Assembly: GCA_030613615.1 (NCBI GenBank)
Contig: JAUWLR010000013.1
Coordinates: forward strand, 1 to 34,458
Source: Candidatus Eiseniibacteriota bacterium
Lineage (GTDB): Bacteria; Joyebacterota; Joyebacteria; Joyebacterales; Joyebacteraceae
Length of the DNA stretch: 34,458 nucleotides
Direction: 5' to 3'
Shown here: positions 16,166 to 24,217 of the stretch, one piece after another
How positions within the stretch are numbered: position 1 is the stretch's first letter
Layout of the letters: every line of letters starts with the position of its first letter
Position numbers and translations under genes: made by a program
The notes under the pieces: generated by a model
Seen by the model: only the letters and a program-made list of their open reading frames with translations
What the model was told of the DNA's origin: nothing
Database searches by the model: none

Positions 16166-16236
16166 TGCTTCTCCACTCCCCGGGCAGTCGGGCTGACATG
16201 CCCGTCCCGCGGTCGTCTCGGAACTGGTCCCTGAGC

Positions 16237-16650
16237 CTAGAGCTTCCCTATGAGCTTCACGATACCGTCTATGATCGCCTCCGGCCGGGGCGGACATCCG
16301 GGAATGTACGCGTCGACCGGGATCAACTTGTCCACCGGTCCCGCGAAGTTGTAGCCGTCCCTGAAGATCCCACCCGTGCAGCCACACGACCCCAGTGCCA
16401 CAACGGCCACCGGCTTCGGCGCCTGCTCGTAGGTCTCGATGACCTGCGGCAGCACCTTTCTCGAGACGAAGCCCGAGACCAGAAGCACGTCGGCGTGCTT
16501 CACGCTCCCCACGAGCTTCATGCCGAAGCGCTCGATGTCGAACCGAGGGCACAGGCAGTCGAGCACCTCGATGTCGCAGTTGTTGCAGGCCCCCGCGTTC
16601 AGGTGGAATACCCACAGCGACTTCTTGAATCCCCAGCTGGTAGCACCCAT
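16237..16650 (-). CDS. NuoB-like small subunit of the [NiFe] hydrogenase
   Basis: This 137-residue protein carries the proximal [4Fe-4S] cluster that passes electrons to the Ni-Fe site. The ligand pattern is the group 4 one: GACNNCDIEV (Cys22, Cys25), GSCGCTGGIF (Cys89) and PGCPPRPE (Cys119). Extra cysteines at 32 and 34 (DCLCPRFD) are common in this group. There is no Tat signal and no C-terminal anchor, as expected for cytoplasm-facing group 4 enzymes. It lies between the NuoH-like and NuoC-like genes with short gaps. Confidence 0.92.
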   Translation of the reverse strand: MGATSWGFKKSLWVFHLNAGACNNCDIEVLDCLCPRFDIERFGMKLVGSVKHADVLLVSGFVSRKVLPQVIETYEQAPKPVAVVALGSCGCTGGIFRDGYNFAGPVDKLIPVDAYIPGCPPRPEAIIDGIVKLIGKL

Positions 16651-16673
16651 GTACTTGCGCTCCGTATTGATCC

Positions 16674-17612
16674 TTAGAGACCCACTATCGCGAGCACCAT
16701 GCCGATGATCGCGAGAACCGTGACCGGGCCCCAGAAGAACCGGACGGCCTGGTCGATCCTCACTCTTGGATTCGTGTTCTTAATAAGAACGATTATCGTG
16801 ATGATGATCAAGTACTTGACGATGGTATAGAGGATACCCCAACCCGTCAGCACGAGCCCGCCCCAGAAGAGGGTGATGAAGAAGACGGGAAGCGTGAAGA
16901 GCATCATGGCCTGGGACAGGTTGACGACCGCCAGCGCGGCGCCCGAGTACTCCATGTGTGTCCCGTCCATGAGCTCGGTTTCTGCCTCTGGAATGTCGAA
17001 CGGTGTATACGTGAGCTTCGCCTGCGCACAGAGGATGACGACAACAAAGGCAATGATGCACGAGGGGTTGCCGAGGAGCACACCGTTCGCCGCCTGGTAG
17101 TCGAGAATCCCATCGAGTCTCAGTGTCATCGGCGAGACCTTGGTCACGGCCGTGAAGATGGCAATGACGAAAGGCAGCTCGTACGCGAGCACGAGCTTCA
17201 TCTCGCGACTCGCCCCGACGCTCGCCAGCGGGTTGCTCGACGCCGACGCGCCGATGATTATGGCCAGCGAAGGTATCGTCAGCAGGTAAATGACCCCGAT
17301 CAGGTCACCTACGAACCCACCCCCACCCATGTTGATCAGCCACAATGTCATCGACACCACGCCTACCGCCGCAAGACCGGCCAGCGGGGCCAGCAGGAAA
17401 CCCGTGCGCCTGGCTCCCTCGGGGATGATGATCTCCTTCCCGAGGAGCTTGAGGATGTCCGCGAACGGCTGGAACCACGGTGGTCCAACCCTCCACTGGA
17501 CTCTGGCGCTCACCTTCCTGTCGACCCACTGCGTAAGAAGCCCAATGACCGCAGTGAACAAGAGGCCGGGGAAGATGAGGAAGTTCAGAACCAAGCCAAG
17601 TGATGATGCCAT
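16674..17612 (-). CDS. NuoH-like membrane anchor subunit (HycD/EchB/MbhM family)
   Basis: A 312-residue protein with about eight membrane helices. The quinone-site loop region of complex I NuoH is present in its hydrogenase form: DRKVSARVQWRVGPPWFQPF (residues 31-50) and FDIPEAETELMDGTHMEYSG (about 202-221), with the acidic residues thought to connect the catalytic core to the pump subunits. It anchors the NuoB/D-like core to the membrane arm. ATG 17612 starts 57 bases after the stop of the four-cluster ferredoxin gene. Length and motifs are typical of the family. Confidence 0.92.
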   Translation of the reverse strand: MASSLGLVLNFLIFPGLLFTAVIGLLTQWVDRKVSARVQWRVGPPWFQPFADILKLLGKEIIIPEGARRTGFLLAPLAGLAAVGVVSMTLWLINMGGGGFVGDLIGVIYLLTIPSLAIIIGASASSNPLASVGASREMKLVLAYELPFVIAIFTAVTKVSPMTLRLDGILDYQAANGVLLGNPSCIIAFVVVILCAQAKLTYTPFDIPEAETELMDGTHMEYSGAALAVVNLSQAMMLFTLPVFFITLFWGGLVLTGWGILYTIVKYLIIITIIVLIKNTNPRVRIDQAVRFFWGPVTVLAIIGMVLAIVGL

Positions 17613-17669
17613 TTAGGCTACCTCTCTTGCTCTGACAGCGTCCACGTGATCGCTTGTGTTCAGGCGTGC

Positions 17670-18152
17670 CTACCGTTTCCCTCGCCACGTCTTGGCGATC
17701 GCGCGGCTCCCTCTCATCGGCGTGCCCCTCTGGGTTTCGATGTCGCTCACGTCCTCGAACGTCCTCGCGCCCGAGACACACGTGGCCGCGCACATCGTGT
17801 CCTTGCCCTCGAGGGTGCGCCAGTCGCACAGATCACACTTCGGCATGTGATGGCGTGTTCGCTCCAGATCGATCGCGCCGAACGGGCACGCCTGGGCGCA
17901 CGACGTGCAGCCGCTGCACAAAATGGTGCTCCTGATGACCAACCCGTCGTCTCGTCTCTTGATGGCTTCCTGGGGACATGCTGCCTCACACAGCGGTTGC
18001 TCGCAATGCCGGCAGTTCATCTGCAGCACGGCATTGGTCACTACAGTGGAGGCCTCGAGCTGGTCCTGGAAATTATGGGAATAGTAGCAGGCCGCTATGC
18101 AGCTCCTGCAGCCTATGCAGCGCCCGTAGTCGAGGACGTTTCTCTTGTTCAT
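17670..18152 (-). CDS. Four-[4Fe-4S]-cluster ferredoxin subunit (HycB/CooF/HydN type)
   Basis: The product has 160 residues. It contains four cysteine groups: CIGCRSCIAAC, CRHCEQPLCEAACP, CSGCTSCAQACP and CDLCDWRTLEGKDTMCAATC, the pattern of the DmsB/HycB electron-transfer family. Such proteins link a molybdopterin or flavin partner to a hydrogenase. Here it lies between the molybdopterin-fold gene and the NuoH-like gene, so it may pass electrons from the HydB/HydG and molybdopterin-fold proteins to the NuoB-like subunit (inference). ATG 18152 has GGGAGAG upstream; the longer frame to 18299 overlaps the upstream gene and does not look like protein. Confidence 0.88.
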   Translation of the reverse strand: MNKRNVLDYGRCIGCRSCIAACYYSHNFQDQLEASTVVTNAVLQMNCRHCEQPLCEAACPQEAIKRRDDGLVIRSTILCSGCTSCAQACPFGAIDLERTRHHMPKCDLCDWRTLEGKDTMCAATCVSGARTFEDVSDIETQRGTPMRGSRAIAKTWRGKR

Positions 18153-18226
18153 CCAGCTCTCCCGTAGGATGGTGCCACGTCGACCGCGCGGCCCAGTCGT
18201 TCCGCGAGGTCTCCTCAGGTGACCGT

Positions 18227-19921
18227 CTATGTTCCGGGCGTCACTTTCACACCCGAAGCTGCCACGTCGAACCACTTCGTGGAGGAGTTCAGCGTCCACG
18301 CCAGAAGCCCTCTGACGTCGGGCACGTAGCTCGGAATCGCCACCAGCCCGCCGGGCATTCTGTCGGTGACGGTCGCAATTATCGTCGTCTCGCCGCGCTC
18401 AGTAGCCAGGGCCACATTGGACCCGGCCTCGACCCCGAGGCTCCTTGCGATCTCTTCACCAATCCAGATATCACAGTAGGGCGAGATCACCTTCGGGAAG
18501 CTCATTCTGCCCGTGATGGTCCCGTCCCAGCGGTGGAGCGGGTTGATGCCCTCGATGAGCACAACACCCTCTTCTGTCGACCGCCGGGCCAGCCGGTCGA
18601 GCTCGGCCTGGGTGTCGATGGGAAGTTCGGGGTGCTCGCCCGCTGAGCCGCCGTCGGTGGGCAGTGCCGCGTCCATCTCGCCGGCGATGTCCGACAGCAT
18701 CTCACCTGCCGATCGCGCGTCTCCCTGCGCGTCCGTTAGAGGTTCCATCGAGGTCGCGATGCCCAGCGACCCCGTGTAGGCCCCGGCCATCTCGGTCCAC
18801 ACGGCCTGCGGCAGCCCGACGTCGCTGTGCTTCGTCGTGTCATTCTCGAAGATGGCAGACGCCGCCAGGAGCTGGAGCCTCTCGAGATCCTCGGTGCTCA
18901 CCGCTCCCGGGTAGAGCTGGAGGATGTCCGGACCCAACACCAGAAGCCCCTTGATCTTGCCCGAGGTGACATCCGAGAGAACCTCTGCGACCGTTCTGGT
19001 GGAACCAATCGTGTTGTACGCGCCCAGCGCGTTGCCGCCGCGGAAGAGCGGAGCGTACTTCCCGCCGACCTTCTGGGCGAGAAGAGCCGCCAGTTGCCCG
19101 ATCAAAAAGCCCGCCGTGGAGTCGCCGAGTCTCGAGCTCACCATCACGACCACCTTGTCGTGCTCCTTGAGCCCCTGGGCGATGGCCGTGAGCTCGCTGG
19201 TCGCAAGACCGCCGGCGGCGGCCGCGGCCTCGAGCTCCACGCGCGGCGCCCCCTGAGCGTTCATGGCGGCGAGAAGACCCGCGAGGACCAGCGGTTCGGC
19301 GTCGGGACGGACAACGATGTGGCGGTCAGCGAACCAATCGGTGTTGCTGCGGTAGGGATTGAGCGTGTAGATCCTGTTCGTCCTGCTCTTGTAGCGTGAC
19401 TCGATGATGCGCTTCGCGACGCTGGGGTGGCCCCAGAAGATGTCGCCCACCAGCACGAAGCAGTCGGCGTCGTCGAGGTCCGACGGCGTCGCGTCACCCC
19501 CGCCTCCTCCCTTGAGGAGCGGATAGTCGTTCCCGTCGTACGCAACGGCGATGTTACCAGTGCCGAGCGTGCCGGCGGCGAACGCGGCGGCCGCGGCGTA
19601 GTCCTCGTTGGAGAGTTCGGTGCCCAAGATCAGGCCCAGCGCGTCACCGCCGTCGGCCTCCTTGATCTCCTTGAGCTTCCCCGCGACCTTGGTCACCCCC
19701 GACATCCACGGAACTCTCCGCCTGTTGACCGTAGTCGCAAGATTGCGCCTGGGATGGATAAGGAGCTCCAGATTGTAGTGCCCCCGGGTGCACAGCGACC
19801 CGAGATTGTGCGGGGCCTCGGTGTCCAGGTCAATTCTGACGGGCACTCCCGCGTCCATCTCCATCGCGAAGCCGCATTGGAAGGAGCAGAAGAGACAAGA
19901 CGCCTTTTTGGTCTCTGGCAT
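18227..19921 (-). CDS. Molybdopterin-oxidoreductase-fold protein (NuoG/FdhF-like, probably non-catalytic)
   Basis: The product has 564 residues, shorter than formate dehydrogenases (about 700 or more). The N-terminus has the [4Fe-4S] site CxxCxxxC...C (Cys9, 12, 16, 44; CLFCSFQC and CTRG). Molybdopterin-fold stretches follow (ADCFVLVGDIFWGHP, NRIYTLNPYRS, HIVVRPDAEPLVLAGLLAAM). No Cys or Sec is present at the point where formate dehydrogenases carry their Mo ligand; the corresponding stretch reads AYDGNDYPLLKGGGGGD. A C-terminal aspartate-decarboxylase-like part is present (SLGVEAGSNVALATERGE). I therefore see it as NuoG- or FwdB-like scaffold or electron-relay protein rather than a formate dehydrogenase. 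ATG 19921 has AGAGG upstream. Confidence 0.75.
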   Translation of the reverse strand: MPETKKASCLFCSFQCGFAMEMDAGVPVRIDLDTEAPHNLGSLCTRGHYNLELLIHPRRNLATTVNRRRVPWMSGVTKVAGKLKEIKEADGGDALGLILGTELSNEDYAAAAAFAAGTLGTGNIAVAYDGNDYPLLKGGGGGDATPSDLDDADCFVLVGDIFWGHPSVAKRIIESRYKSRTNRIYTLNPYRSNTDWFADRHIVVRPDAEPLVLAGLLAAMNAQGAPRVELEAAAAAGGLATSELTAIAQGLKEHDKVVVMVSSRLGDSTAGFLIGQLAALLAQKVGGKYAPLFRGGNALGAYNTIGSTRTVAEVLSDVTSGKIKGLLVLGPDILQLYPGAVSTEDLERLQLLAASAIFENDTTKHSDVGLPQAVWTEMAGAYTGSLGIATSMEPLTDAQGDARSAGEMLSDIAGEMDAALPTDGGSAGEHPELPIDTQAELDRLARRSTEEGVVLIEGINPLHRWDGTITGRMSFPKVISPYCDIWIGEEIARSLGVEAGSNVALATERGETTIIATVTDRMPGGLVAIPSYVPDVRGLLAWTLNSSTKWFDVAASGVKVTPGT

Positions 19922-19948
19922 TTCGTTTAACCTCTCAAACGTGAACAG

Positions 19949-20794
19949 CTAGAACGGATCATCGAACTCAGCGATCTGCGCCGCCGTCATGACGGGTCCG
20001 TCTTTGCAGATGTAGAACTCACCCATCATGCAGTGCCCGCACTTGCCGAGCCCGCAGCTCATGTTGCGCTCCATCGAATGGTAGATGTTCTCCGGCTTGA
20101 ACCCCTTGTCGAGCAGTGCGGCATTGACGAACTTGAGCATGATCGGCGGACCACAGACGCACGCCACCGCCGTCTCTGGATTGAATGGCAATTTCTCGAC
20201 GTCGACGGTCGTCAGAAGCGGCAGGTCGTCGAGCAAAACGGTGACGACGCCGACCGTTCCCTTCCAGTCGGGGTGTGGCTCGTCGATGGTCTGCAGCACC
20301 TCGGTGTTCTTCACCTTGGCCCACTCCGGAAGGAGGTTCTTGTAGATGATGTCCTCCGGTGTCCGCGCGCCGTAGCGAATGGATATCTTCTTGTACTTGT
20401 CCACGTCATCAAAGAGCGCCAGAATGAGCGACCTGAGCGGGGCCAGCCCGACGCCGCCCCCCATGATGAGGATCTCCTTGCCCTCGAAGTCGGCGAGATT
20501 GTAACCGTTGCCGTAGGGTCCTCTGATCCCAACCGTGTCGCCCACCTTCATCTTCGTCAGGGCCTCTGTCACCGTCCCGACCGCCATGATGGTGATTTCC
20601 ATCGTCCCGGTAACGTTCGGGTTGGAGGACGGTGTGAATGGAGCCTCCCCGACACCGGGCACCGTCAGCTCGACGAACTGGCCGGCCTCGAAGCTGATGG
20701 GCTCCTTCGGTCGGAAGCGGTACGTCGTGATGTTCGGCGTCTCCGACTTGATGTCCTCGATCACACTTTCGATTGGCCTATAGAGATTCTTCAT
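19949..20794 (-). CDS. HydG-like FAD/NAD(P) and [2Fe-2S] subunit
   Basis: This 281-residue protein belongs to the ferredoxin-NAD(P)+ reductase-like family of sulfhydrogenase gamma subunits (HydG) and anaerobic sulfite reductase B. It has the FAD-binding region (FEAGQFVELTVPGVGEAPF, RGPYGNGY 91-98), the nucleotide-binding GGGVG (112-116) and CGPP (214-217), and a C-terminal [2Fe-2S] site with Cys247, 252, 255 and 263. It should oxidise or reduce NAD(P)H and exchange electrons with the HydB-like partner. ATG 20794 overlaps that gene's stop (ATGA), so the two are coupled and likely form a dimer. This is not the maturase also called HydG. Confidence 0.88.
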   Translation of the reverse strand: MKNLYRPIESVIEDIKSETPNITTYRFRPKEPISFEAGQFVELTVPGVGEAPFTPSSNPNVTGTMEITIMAVGTVTEALTKMKVGDTVGIRGPYGNGYNLADFEGKEILIMGGGVGLAPLRSLILALFDDVDKYKKISIRYGARTPEDIIYKNLLPEWAKVKNTEVLQTIDEPHPDWKGTVGVVTVLLDDLPLLTTVDVEKLPFNPETAVACVCGPPIMLKFVNAALLDKGFKPENIYHSMERNMSCGLGKCGHCMMGEFYICKDGPVMTAAQIAEFDDPF

Positions 20795-21858
20795 GCCTTC
20801 GCCTTCTCCGTGACCACGTGCTTGATGGCTTCCCTCATGTCGATCCTGCCCATGCAGGCATCGATGCACCTGCCGCAGCCGGTGCATGTCACGAGGCCGT
20901 ACCTGTCGCGTGAGTACTCAAATTTGCAGCGCAGCCTGTTCTCGAGTCGCTGCGCGAGCGCGGGTCGAGAGTTGCCCCCGCCTCCCGTGCGTGCGTACCC
21001 GATGGACAAACACGTGTCCCAGTTCCGGCTCCGCTCGTATCCGCCCTTCGCCCGCTGGTCCACGAGAAGGAAGCACGTGCACGTCGGGCACACACGATTG
21101 CACGCCCCGCAGCCGACGCAGTCCTGCGTCACGTACGCCCACGCGTCTTCCGACGAGGCGAGGTCGCGCTTGTCATACGGCTGGTCTACCGCGAACTGCG
21201 CGTTCTGCCGGTCGACCGCCTCGGTCACCAACGCGCGGTTCTTGTCGCGCTCGGACTTGTGCTCCTGCGTCACCTCTCTCACCAGGTCGTCCGAACCGGC
21301 GAGCAGACCTTCCCCACGCTCAGACCCGACGGCCACAATGCACCCCGAGCCCAGCGGCGAGAGGTTGAGGTCAAACCCCTCCTCCACGAACGGCTTACCA
21401 CCTACGGCGGTGCAGAAGCAGGTCTCCTTCGCTGCCGTACAGTCAATCGAGACGACGTACGTGTTCTCCCGCTTCTCTATGATGAAGGGATCGTCGTGCT
21501 CCTCGGTGAAATGCTTGGTGCTCCAGTAGACCTTGTCGAACTTGGCCAAGCCGCGGACATCGCACCCGCGCGGACCGACGACGACCGTGGAGGGGGCCTC
21601 CACGTTGGCCTCAGCGTCGCTGCTGGGGTAGTTGGCCACGACCTCGCGTGGGTAGAAGACGAACGCCTTGGCCGAATGCGCCGGGGCCGCTCCGTGGAGC
21701 TGCATCGTCTCTGGCACGGCGTCCTTGACGAGATCGTAGTCCGGCGTCTCCTCGTTGTTCATGATGTCGAACGTGACCGGCACGTAGACCCGGTGGTCCT
21801 TCGCCCATCTCCCTATCAGCTTCAGGAGATTCTCGCTTCCAATGAAGCCCTCTTTCAT
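20791..21858 (-). CDS. HydB-like iron-sulfur subunit (sulfhydrogenase beta / AsrA family)
   Basis: The product has 355 residues. The N-terminal part has the family motif GPRGCDVRGLAKFDKVYW. The C-terminal third has two [4Fe-4S] motifs, CVGCGACNRVCPTC and CTGCGRCIDAC. In the sulfhydrogenase this subunit carries electrons between the flavin subunit (HydG) and the hydrogenase. ATG 21858 was chosen because related proteins begin just before ENLLKLIGRW; AAGGGG lies ten bases upstream. A GTG at 21975 would add 39 residues that do not look like the family. It is the first gene of the hydrogenase run, behind a promoter near 22150. Confidence 0.82.
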   Translation of the reverse strand: MKEGFIGSENLLKLIGRWAKDHRVYVPVTFDIMNNEETPDYDLVKDAVPETMQLHGAAPAHSAKAFVFYPREVVANYPSSDAEANVEAPSTVVVGPRGCDVRGLAKFDKVYWSTKHFTEEHDDPFIIEKRENTYVVSIDCTAAKETCFCTAVGGKPFVEEGFDLNLSPLGSGCIVAVGSERGEGLLAGSDDLVREVTQEHKSERDKNRALVTEAVDRQNAQFAVDQPYDKRDLASSEDAWAYVTQDCVGCGACNRVCPTCTCFLLVDQRAKGGYERSRNWDTCLSIGYARTGGGGNSRPALAQRLENRLRCKFEYSRDRYGLVTCTGCGRCIDACMGRIDMREAIKHVVTEKAKA

Positions 21859-22089
21859 CCTGGCCGGGCCCCTTGCTTGGAATGGTGTGTCGGACTTCTC
21901 CTGGAAACCGGTGGGCGCAACTCCGAGAGTTCTCGGACGGTCACCGCCCATGTTCACATAGAAACCCCGCGCCACTTCCTTCTATGCGAAAGTGATCCCG
22001 GGGTCGCTCTATGGCCGCGCTACGGTTGTGATGATCCTGCTCTGGGCCTACAAGTAACACTCAGCCCTTCCACTGATTGTCGCTCGCGG

Positions 22090-22103
22090 GTCGCATATGC
22101 AAC
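22090..22103. promoter_or_regulatory. Near-palindrome in the hydrogenase operon leader
   Basis: GTCGCATATGCAAC is a 14-base dyad with one G-T imperfection, about 45 bases downstream of the predicted transcription start. A possible operator. No binding protein is known. The remainder of 21859-22265 shows no further gene or clear terminator. Confidence 0.3.
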
Positions 22104-22152
22104 CTCGCTGTCCGCTTTAACCGGCGCGAACTGAGGCCAACAAAACCAACTG

Positions 22153-22182
22153 AGTCTAGCTGTCTGAAGTTGATTCTGTCAA
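22153..22182 (-). promoter_or_regulatory. Sigma70-type promoter for the hydrogenase operon
   Basis: A perfect -35 TTGACA (22182-22177), an 18-base spacer and a -10 TAGACT (22158-22153) on the minus strand. The transcript would start near 22146, giving a long leader of about 290 bases before the HydB-like ATG at 21858. Confidence 0.55.
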
Positions 22183-22265
22183 GCGTAAACGCTGGTGCGG
22201 GCATCGACGCGCGCGTTGCAACGTGGTCGAACGCGGACCGTCCTGGCGCTTACGCGCATGGGGGA

Positions 22266-23225
22266 CTATCGGTCGCGTTGCGACAGGAACCTCAGGTTGA
22301 GTCGCTCTCCGGACTCCGCATCGACTACGTACTTCCTTACTTTCGACAGCACTTCTTCCATCACTTCGAGGTACAGGCGCTGGCGGGCTGCCGCCGGGTT
22401 CTTCCAGTACTCGACGACGGTAGCTCTGAAGCGATGCGCCTCGCCCTCGGCGGTCTTGGCTTTCTCTGTCCGGTATCCCTCCGCCGCGGTGATCAGTCGC
22501 TGCGCCTCGCCGCGCGCCATGGGCACGACGCGGTTCGCGTAGCCGTTCGCCTCCTGGATGATGCGGCTTCTGTCCTCCCTCGCGCTCGCGACATCGCGGA
22601 AGGCGTCCGCCACTTCACGTGGAGGATTGACTTCCTGCAGGTGGGCGGCCACGATCTCCATGCCGACGCCGTAGGAGTCCAGCACGTCCTGCGCGCGGTT
22701 CTTCACGGCGGTTGCCACCTCGATCTTCGCCGTTGTCAGGAGCTCATCGACGCCCAGTGCGGCCACTTTCTCGGTGAGAACCGACTCCCCCACCTTCTTG
22801 ATCAGCCAGTGCGGTTCTTCGGCCGCATAGAGGAAGCGCGCCGGGTCCTTGACAACATACTGGACCAAGAGCTGCATCTCGATTATGTTCTCGTCCCCGG
22901 TGACGAACTGGGTCTCTCGCGGTTCGGGCGTGAGTCCGCGGAGCTGGTCGATGATCTTGTATCCGATGCTCATCCGCTTGATCGCTGTGACCTGTGGCCT
23001 GGCAACCGAGTCGACCGGCCAGGGGATGCGGTAGTGGATGCCCGGCTGAATGTCCGCCGCTACGACCCTGCCGAGTCTCCTGACCACACCACGCTCGTCG
23101 GGCTGGACGACATATATGCCCGACAGTAAATACATGGCGACGGCGACCAGCGCGATCAACCGCGCCAGCTTCCAGACCTTCGGGAGTCCGGCGGACATGT
23201 CGGACCTGACCGTTGTCTCCGCCAC
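22266..23225 (-). CDS. HflK-like SPFH/band-7 membrane protein
   Basis: The product has 319 residues. One N-terminal membrane helix (LIALVAVAMYLLSGIYVV) is followed by an SPFH domain (VQPDERGVVRRLGRVVAADI, then QPGIHYRIPWP) and a charged helical region (AFRDVASAREDRSRIIQEAN, AEGYRTEKAKTAEGEAHRF). This is the HflK layout: a single membrane anchor with the SPFH domain outside the cytoplasm, which in E. coli cages FtsH together with HflC. GTG 23225 is preferred because GGAAGGGG lies eight bases upstream; TTG 23231 is also possible. It directly follows the HflC-like gene. Its C-terminal half closely resembles that of the CDF-SPFH fusion, so the two look like paralogues. FtsH itself is not in the window. 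Confidence 0.85.
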   Translation of the reverse strand: MAETTVRSDMSAGLPKVWKLARLIALVAVAMYLLSGIYVVQPDERGVVRRLGRVVAADIQPGIHYRIPWPVDSVARPQVTAIKRMSIGYKIIDQLRGLTPEPRETQFVTGDENIIEMQLLVQYVVKDPARFLYAAEEPHWLIKKVGESVLTEKVAALGVDELLTTAKIEVATAVKNRAQDVLDSYGVGMEIVAAHLQEVNPPREVADAFRDVASAREDRSRIIQEANGYANRVVPMARGEAQRLITAAEGYRTEKAKTAEGEAHRFRATVVEYWKNPAAARQRLYLEVMEEVLSKVRKYVVDAESGERLNLRFLSQRDR

Positions 23226-23245
23226 GTTCAATTCCCCTTCCTGTC

Positions 23246-24127
23246 TCAGTTCCCCTTCTTATCGAGGAGCTTGAGGAGGTCCGAATCCGACGACAGCACA
23301 ATCGTGGTCTTGTCGTCGAGGAACTTTCTGTAGGACTCGAGTGTCCTCACGAATTCGTAGAATCCCGGGTCCGTGTTGTACGCGTCGCCGTATATGCGCA
23401 TCGCCTCCGCGTCGCCCTCGCCGCGGACCTTCTCGGCCTCCATGTAGGCGGCAGCTAGGATCTCCTGCCGCTCCTTGTCAGCCTCGGCGCGGATCTTGAT
23501 GGCCTCTTCCTCTCCCTCTGAGCGGTACTTCTTCGCCGTCCGCTCTCGCTCGGCTCGCATGCGATCGAAGACGCTCTGCTTGTTCTGCTCCGGGAAGGCG
23601 AGACGTTTCATCCGCAAGTCGACCACCTCGATACCGAAGCTCGACTCGGCCGTTGTCCTGCACCCCAGCGCCACTCTCTCCATTATCTCATCGACCTTCA
23701 TCAAGTCGGGGTCGACCGATATCAGCGCGTGGAGCGGATACTGGCCAAGCGCGGCCCCCAGCTCAGACGCGACGATGTCCGCCATCCGCACCTCCGCCCC
23801 CTCCCGGTCATTCACCGTCTCGAGGAACTTCTCCGGATCCGCGATCCGCCAGGCGACAAACGCATCGACAACGATGTTCTTCTTGTCGTTCGTCAGGAAC
23901 TCCGTCGCCTTGGGGTCGTAGACCAGAAGCCGCTTATCGAAGAGCGTGATGGACTGGATCGGCTGCGGTAGTTTCCAGTTGAGGCCGGCGGTCTCGATCA
24001 CTCTCACCGGGCGCCCGAACTGAGTCACGATCACCGTGCTCGTCTCGTCGACCACGAACATCGCGGTTCTGAGAATAAGCAGGGCGATGATCGTGATCGC
24101 CGCCGTGTAGTATCTTCTTCGTGTCAC
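23246..24127 (-). CDS. hflC: HflC-like SPFH/band-7 membrane protein
   Basis: A 293-residue protein. The N-terminus is a basic stretch (VTRRRYY) and one membrane helix (TAAITIIALLILRTAMFVV), followed by the HflC-type SPFH domain (VTQFGRPVRVIETAGLNWKL, PQPIQSITLFDKRLL, DAFVAWRIADPEKF) and the helical region (MRAERERTAKKYRSEGEEEA). HflC partners HflK to regulate the FtsH protease. GTG 24127 was chosen over GTG 24157 because GGGAGGG lies six bases upstream and the family starts close to the membrane helix. It lies 90 bases after the CDF-SPFH fusion gene and about 20 before the HflK-like gene. Confidence 0.87.
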   Translation of the reverse strand: MTRRRYYTAAITIIALLILRTAMFVVDETSTVIVTQFGRPVRVIETAGLNWKLPQPIQSITLFDKRLLVYDPKATEFLTNDKKNIVVDAFVAWRIADPEKFLETVNDREGAEVRMADIVASELGAALGQYPLHALISVDPDLMKVDEIMERVALGCRTTAESSFGIEVVDLRMKRLAFPEQNKQSVFDRMRAERERTAKKYRSEGEEEAIKIRAEADKERQEILAAAYMEAEKVRGEGDAEAMRIYGDAYNTDPGFYEFVRTLESYRKFLDDKTTIVLSSDSDLLKLLDKKGN

Positions 24128-24217
24128 CTGTCCCTCCCGGGTCGATTCTCCGACCACCGTGTCACGGGCTCGCGTCCCGTCGCCGCGCCACCGGCCCTCC
24201 GCGCGGCCTCGCCGCGC

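Noticed and set aside
18227-19921. Formate dehydrogenase and thus a formate hydrogenlyase complex
   Set aside because: The protein is too short and shows no catalytic Cys or Sec in the expected place. No in-frame TGA indicates selenocysteine.
20033-21529. 498-codon open frame on the plus strand
   Set aside because: Antisense to the HydG- and HydB-like genes, which have complete cofactor motifs. The plus frame has no family features.
20791-21975. HydB-like gene starting at GTG 21975
   Set aside because: The added 39 residues do not look like the family, and AAGG lies only two bases before the GTG. The ATG at 21858 fits better, though the choice is not certain.
22077-23129. 350-codon open frame on the plus strand
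   Set aside because: Antisense to the HflK-like gene; reverse-complement shadow with no motif.
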